This document shows positions 5,848-6,196 of a stretch of 6,196 nt of DNA, piece by piece. The translations under genes were made by a program, and so were the position numbers. The stretch's first letter is position 1. Every line of letters begins with the position of its first letter. A model generated the notes under the pieces. That model searched no databases. It saw only the letters and a list, made by a program, of their open reading frames with translations, and was not told where the DNA came from. The DNA comes from an uncultured Verrucomicrobiales bacterium (GTDB taxonomy: Bacteria > Verrucomicrobiota > Verrucomicrobiia > Verrucomicrobiales > Akkermansiaceae), in contig CALBVA010000209.1 in NCBI GenBank assembly GCA_937969125.1, positions 1 through 6,196 on the forward strand, in the 5' to 3' direction.

Positions 5848-6196
5848 GTGCACCACACATCTCCTCTCCTCCTCTTCTTCGCTCTCGCCCTCCCCCTTAG
5901 CTCCAGCGGCGCACCCCTCGCCATCCTCGAGGCCGAAGCGGGAAATCTCGACGCGAACTCGAATTTCGCCGCCCCGATAACCGATTTTTCTGCCACCAGC
6001 TTTGCCTATACCGAGACCACAGCAGACGCTGCAGGCAACTCGCCCACAAGTGCCGATGACGTCAGTCGCTACAATGTCGATCTCGATGCTGGCACCTACG
6101 ACCTCTACGCCCGCATCTTCGTCGGCACCGGTGCCGCCGAAGTCGTTAGCTTTTTCATCGGCAGCGTCTTTGGCGCGCGCACTCCAGGCGCCGACG
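5848..6196 (+). CDS. Secreted carbohydrate-binding-like (CBM6/35-type) protein, 5' part only
   Basis: 116 codons are visible and the frame is open to the right edge. Translation from the GTG at 5848 gives a signal peptide (MHHTSPLLLFFALALPLSSSGA), then AILEAEAGNLDANSNF. This start with an 'EAE' strand is typical of CBM6/CBM35-like beta-sandwich domains. It continues with SRYNVDLDAGTYDLYARIFVG and SFFIGSVFGA, which matches the 'aGtYdlyaRv' strand of such modules and the form often found in large secreted PVC-group proteins. The start is fixed by an in-frame TAA three codons upstream (5839-5841) and the lack of another start nearby. No Shine-Dalgarno sequence precedes it; the leader is pyrimidine-rich. 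The rest of the protein, which would show any catalytic domain, is outside the window. It is transcribed divergently from the candidate selenoprotein gene. Confidence 0.75.
   Translation, partial: MHHTSPLLLFFALALPLSSSGAPLAILEAEAGNLDANSNFAAPITDFSATSFAYTETTADAAGNSPTSADDVSRYNVDLDAGTYDLYARIFVGTGAAEVVSFFIGSVFGARTPGAD

Overview
The window looks like a chromosomal piece of a moderately GC-rich Gram-negative bacterium, most likely a member of Verrucomicrobiota or a related PVC lineage. That is an inference. It rests on the protein types (secreted PPC-like plus 'DDG.iiYLDGKEV.R.N' beta-sandwich protein, exported thioredoxin-like protein of a planctomycete/verrucomicrobial type, secreted CBM-like protein) and on the rarity of Shine-Dalgarno sequences and the use of GTG/TTG starts. 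No mobile element, CRISPR array, rRNA or tRNA was seen.

Layout. (1) 1-1196, minus: malate:quinone oxidoreductase, running off the left edge. (2) 1221-1249: perfect 10-bp inverted repeat between mqo and the gene upstream of it. (3) 1271-2389, minus: exported two-domain beta-sandwich protein of unknown function, probably starting at a GTG behind its own promoter. (4) 2390-2636: divergent intergenic region with a perfect 12-bp inverted repeat and a third partial copy. (5) 2637-3535, plus: a small unknown protein overlapping a phospholipase-D-like protein with one HKD motif and a C-terminal cysteine cluster. (6) 3470-4321, minus: NagD-type HAD phosphatase whose 3' end overlaps the PLD gene tail to tail. 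(7) 4419-5591, minus: an exported thioredoxin-like protein whose frame is interrupted by one in-frame TGA at 5349-5351. (8) 5592-5847: intergenic region. (9) 5848-6196, plus: start of a secreted carbohydrate-binding-like protein, running off the right edge.

The main point of interest is (7). An 80-codon frame with a signal peptide and the start of a thioredoxin-like domain ends in TGA, and the same frame then stays open for 309 more codons and completes a plausible protein. The TGA falls where a redox Cys would be expected (Cys-Gly-Glu-Thr-TGA). It is followed by a stem-loop whose position fits a bacterial SECIS element (stem starts 6 nt after the TGA, apical loop 15 nt after it). The simplest reading is a selenoprotein; a simple nonsense mutation is the main alternative.

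The genes do not form one pathway. Mqo is central metabolism, the HAD protein is housekeeping-like, and the small protein plus PLD-like pair forms a likely two-gene operon.
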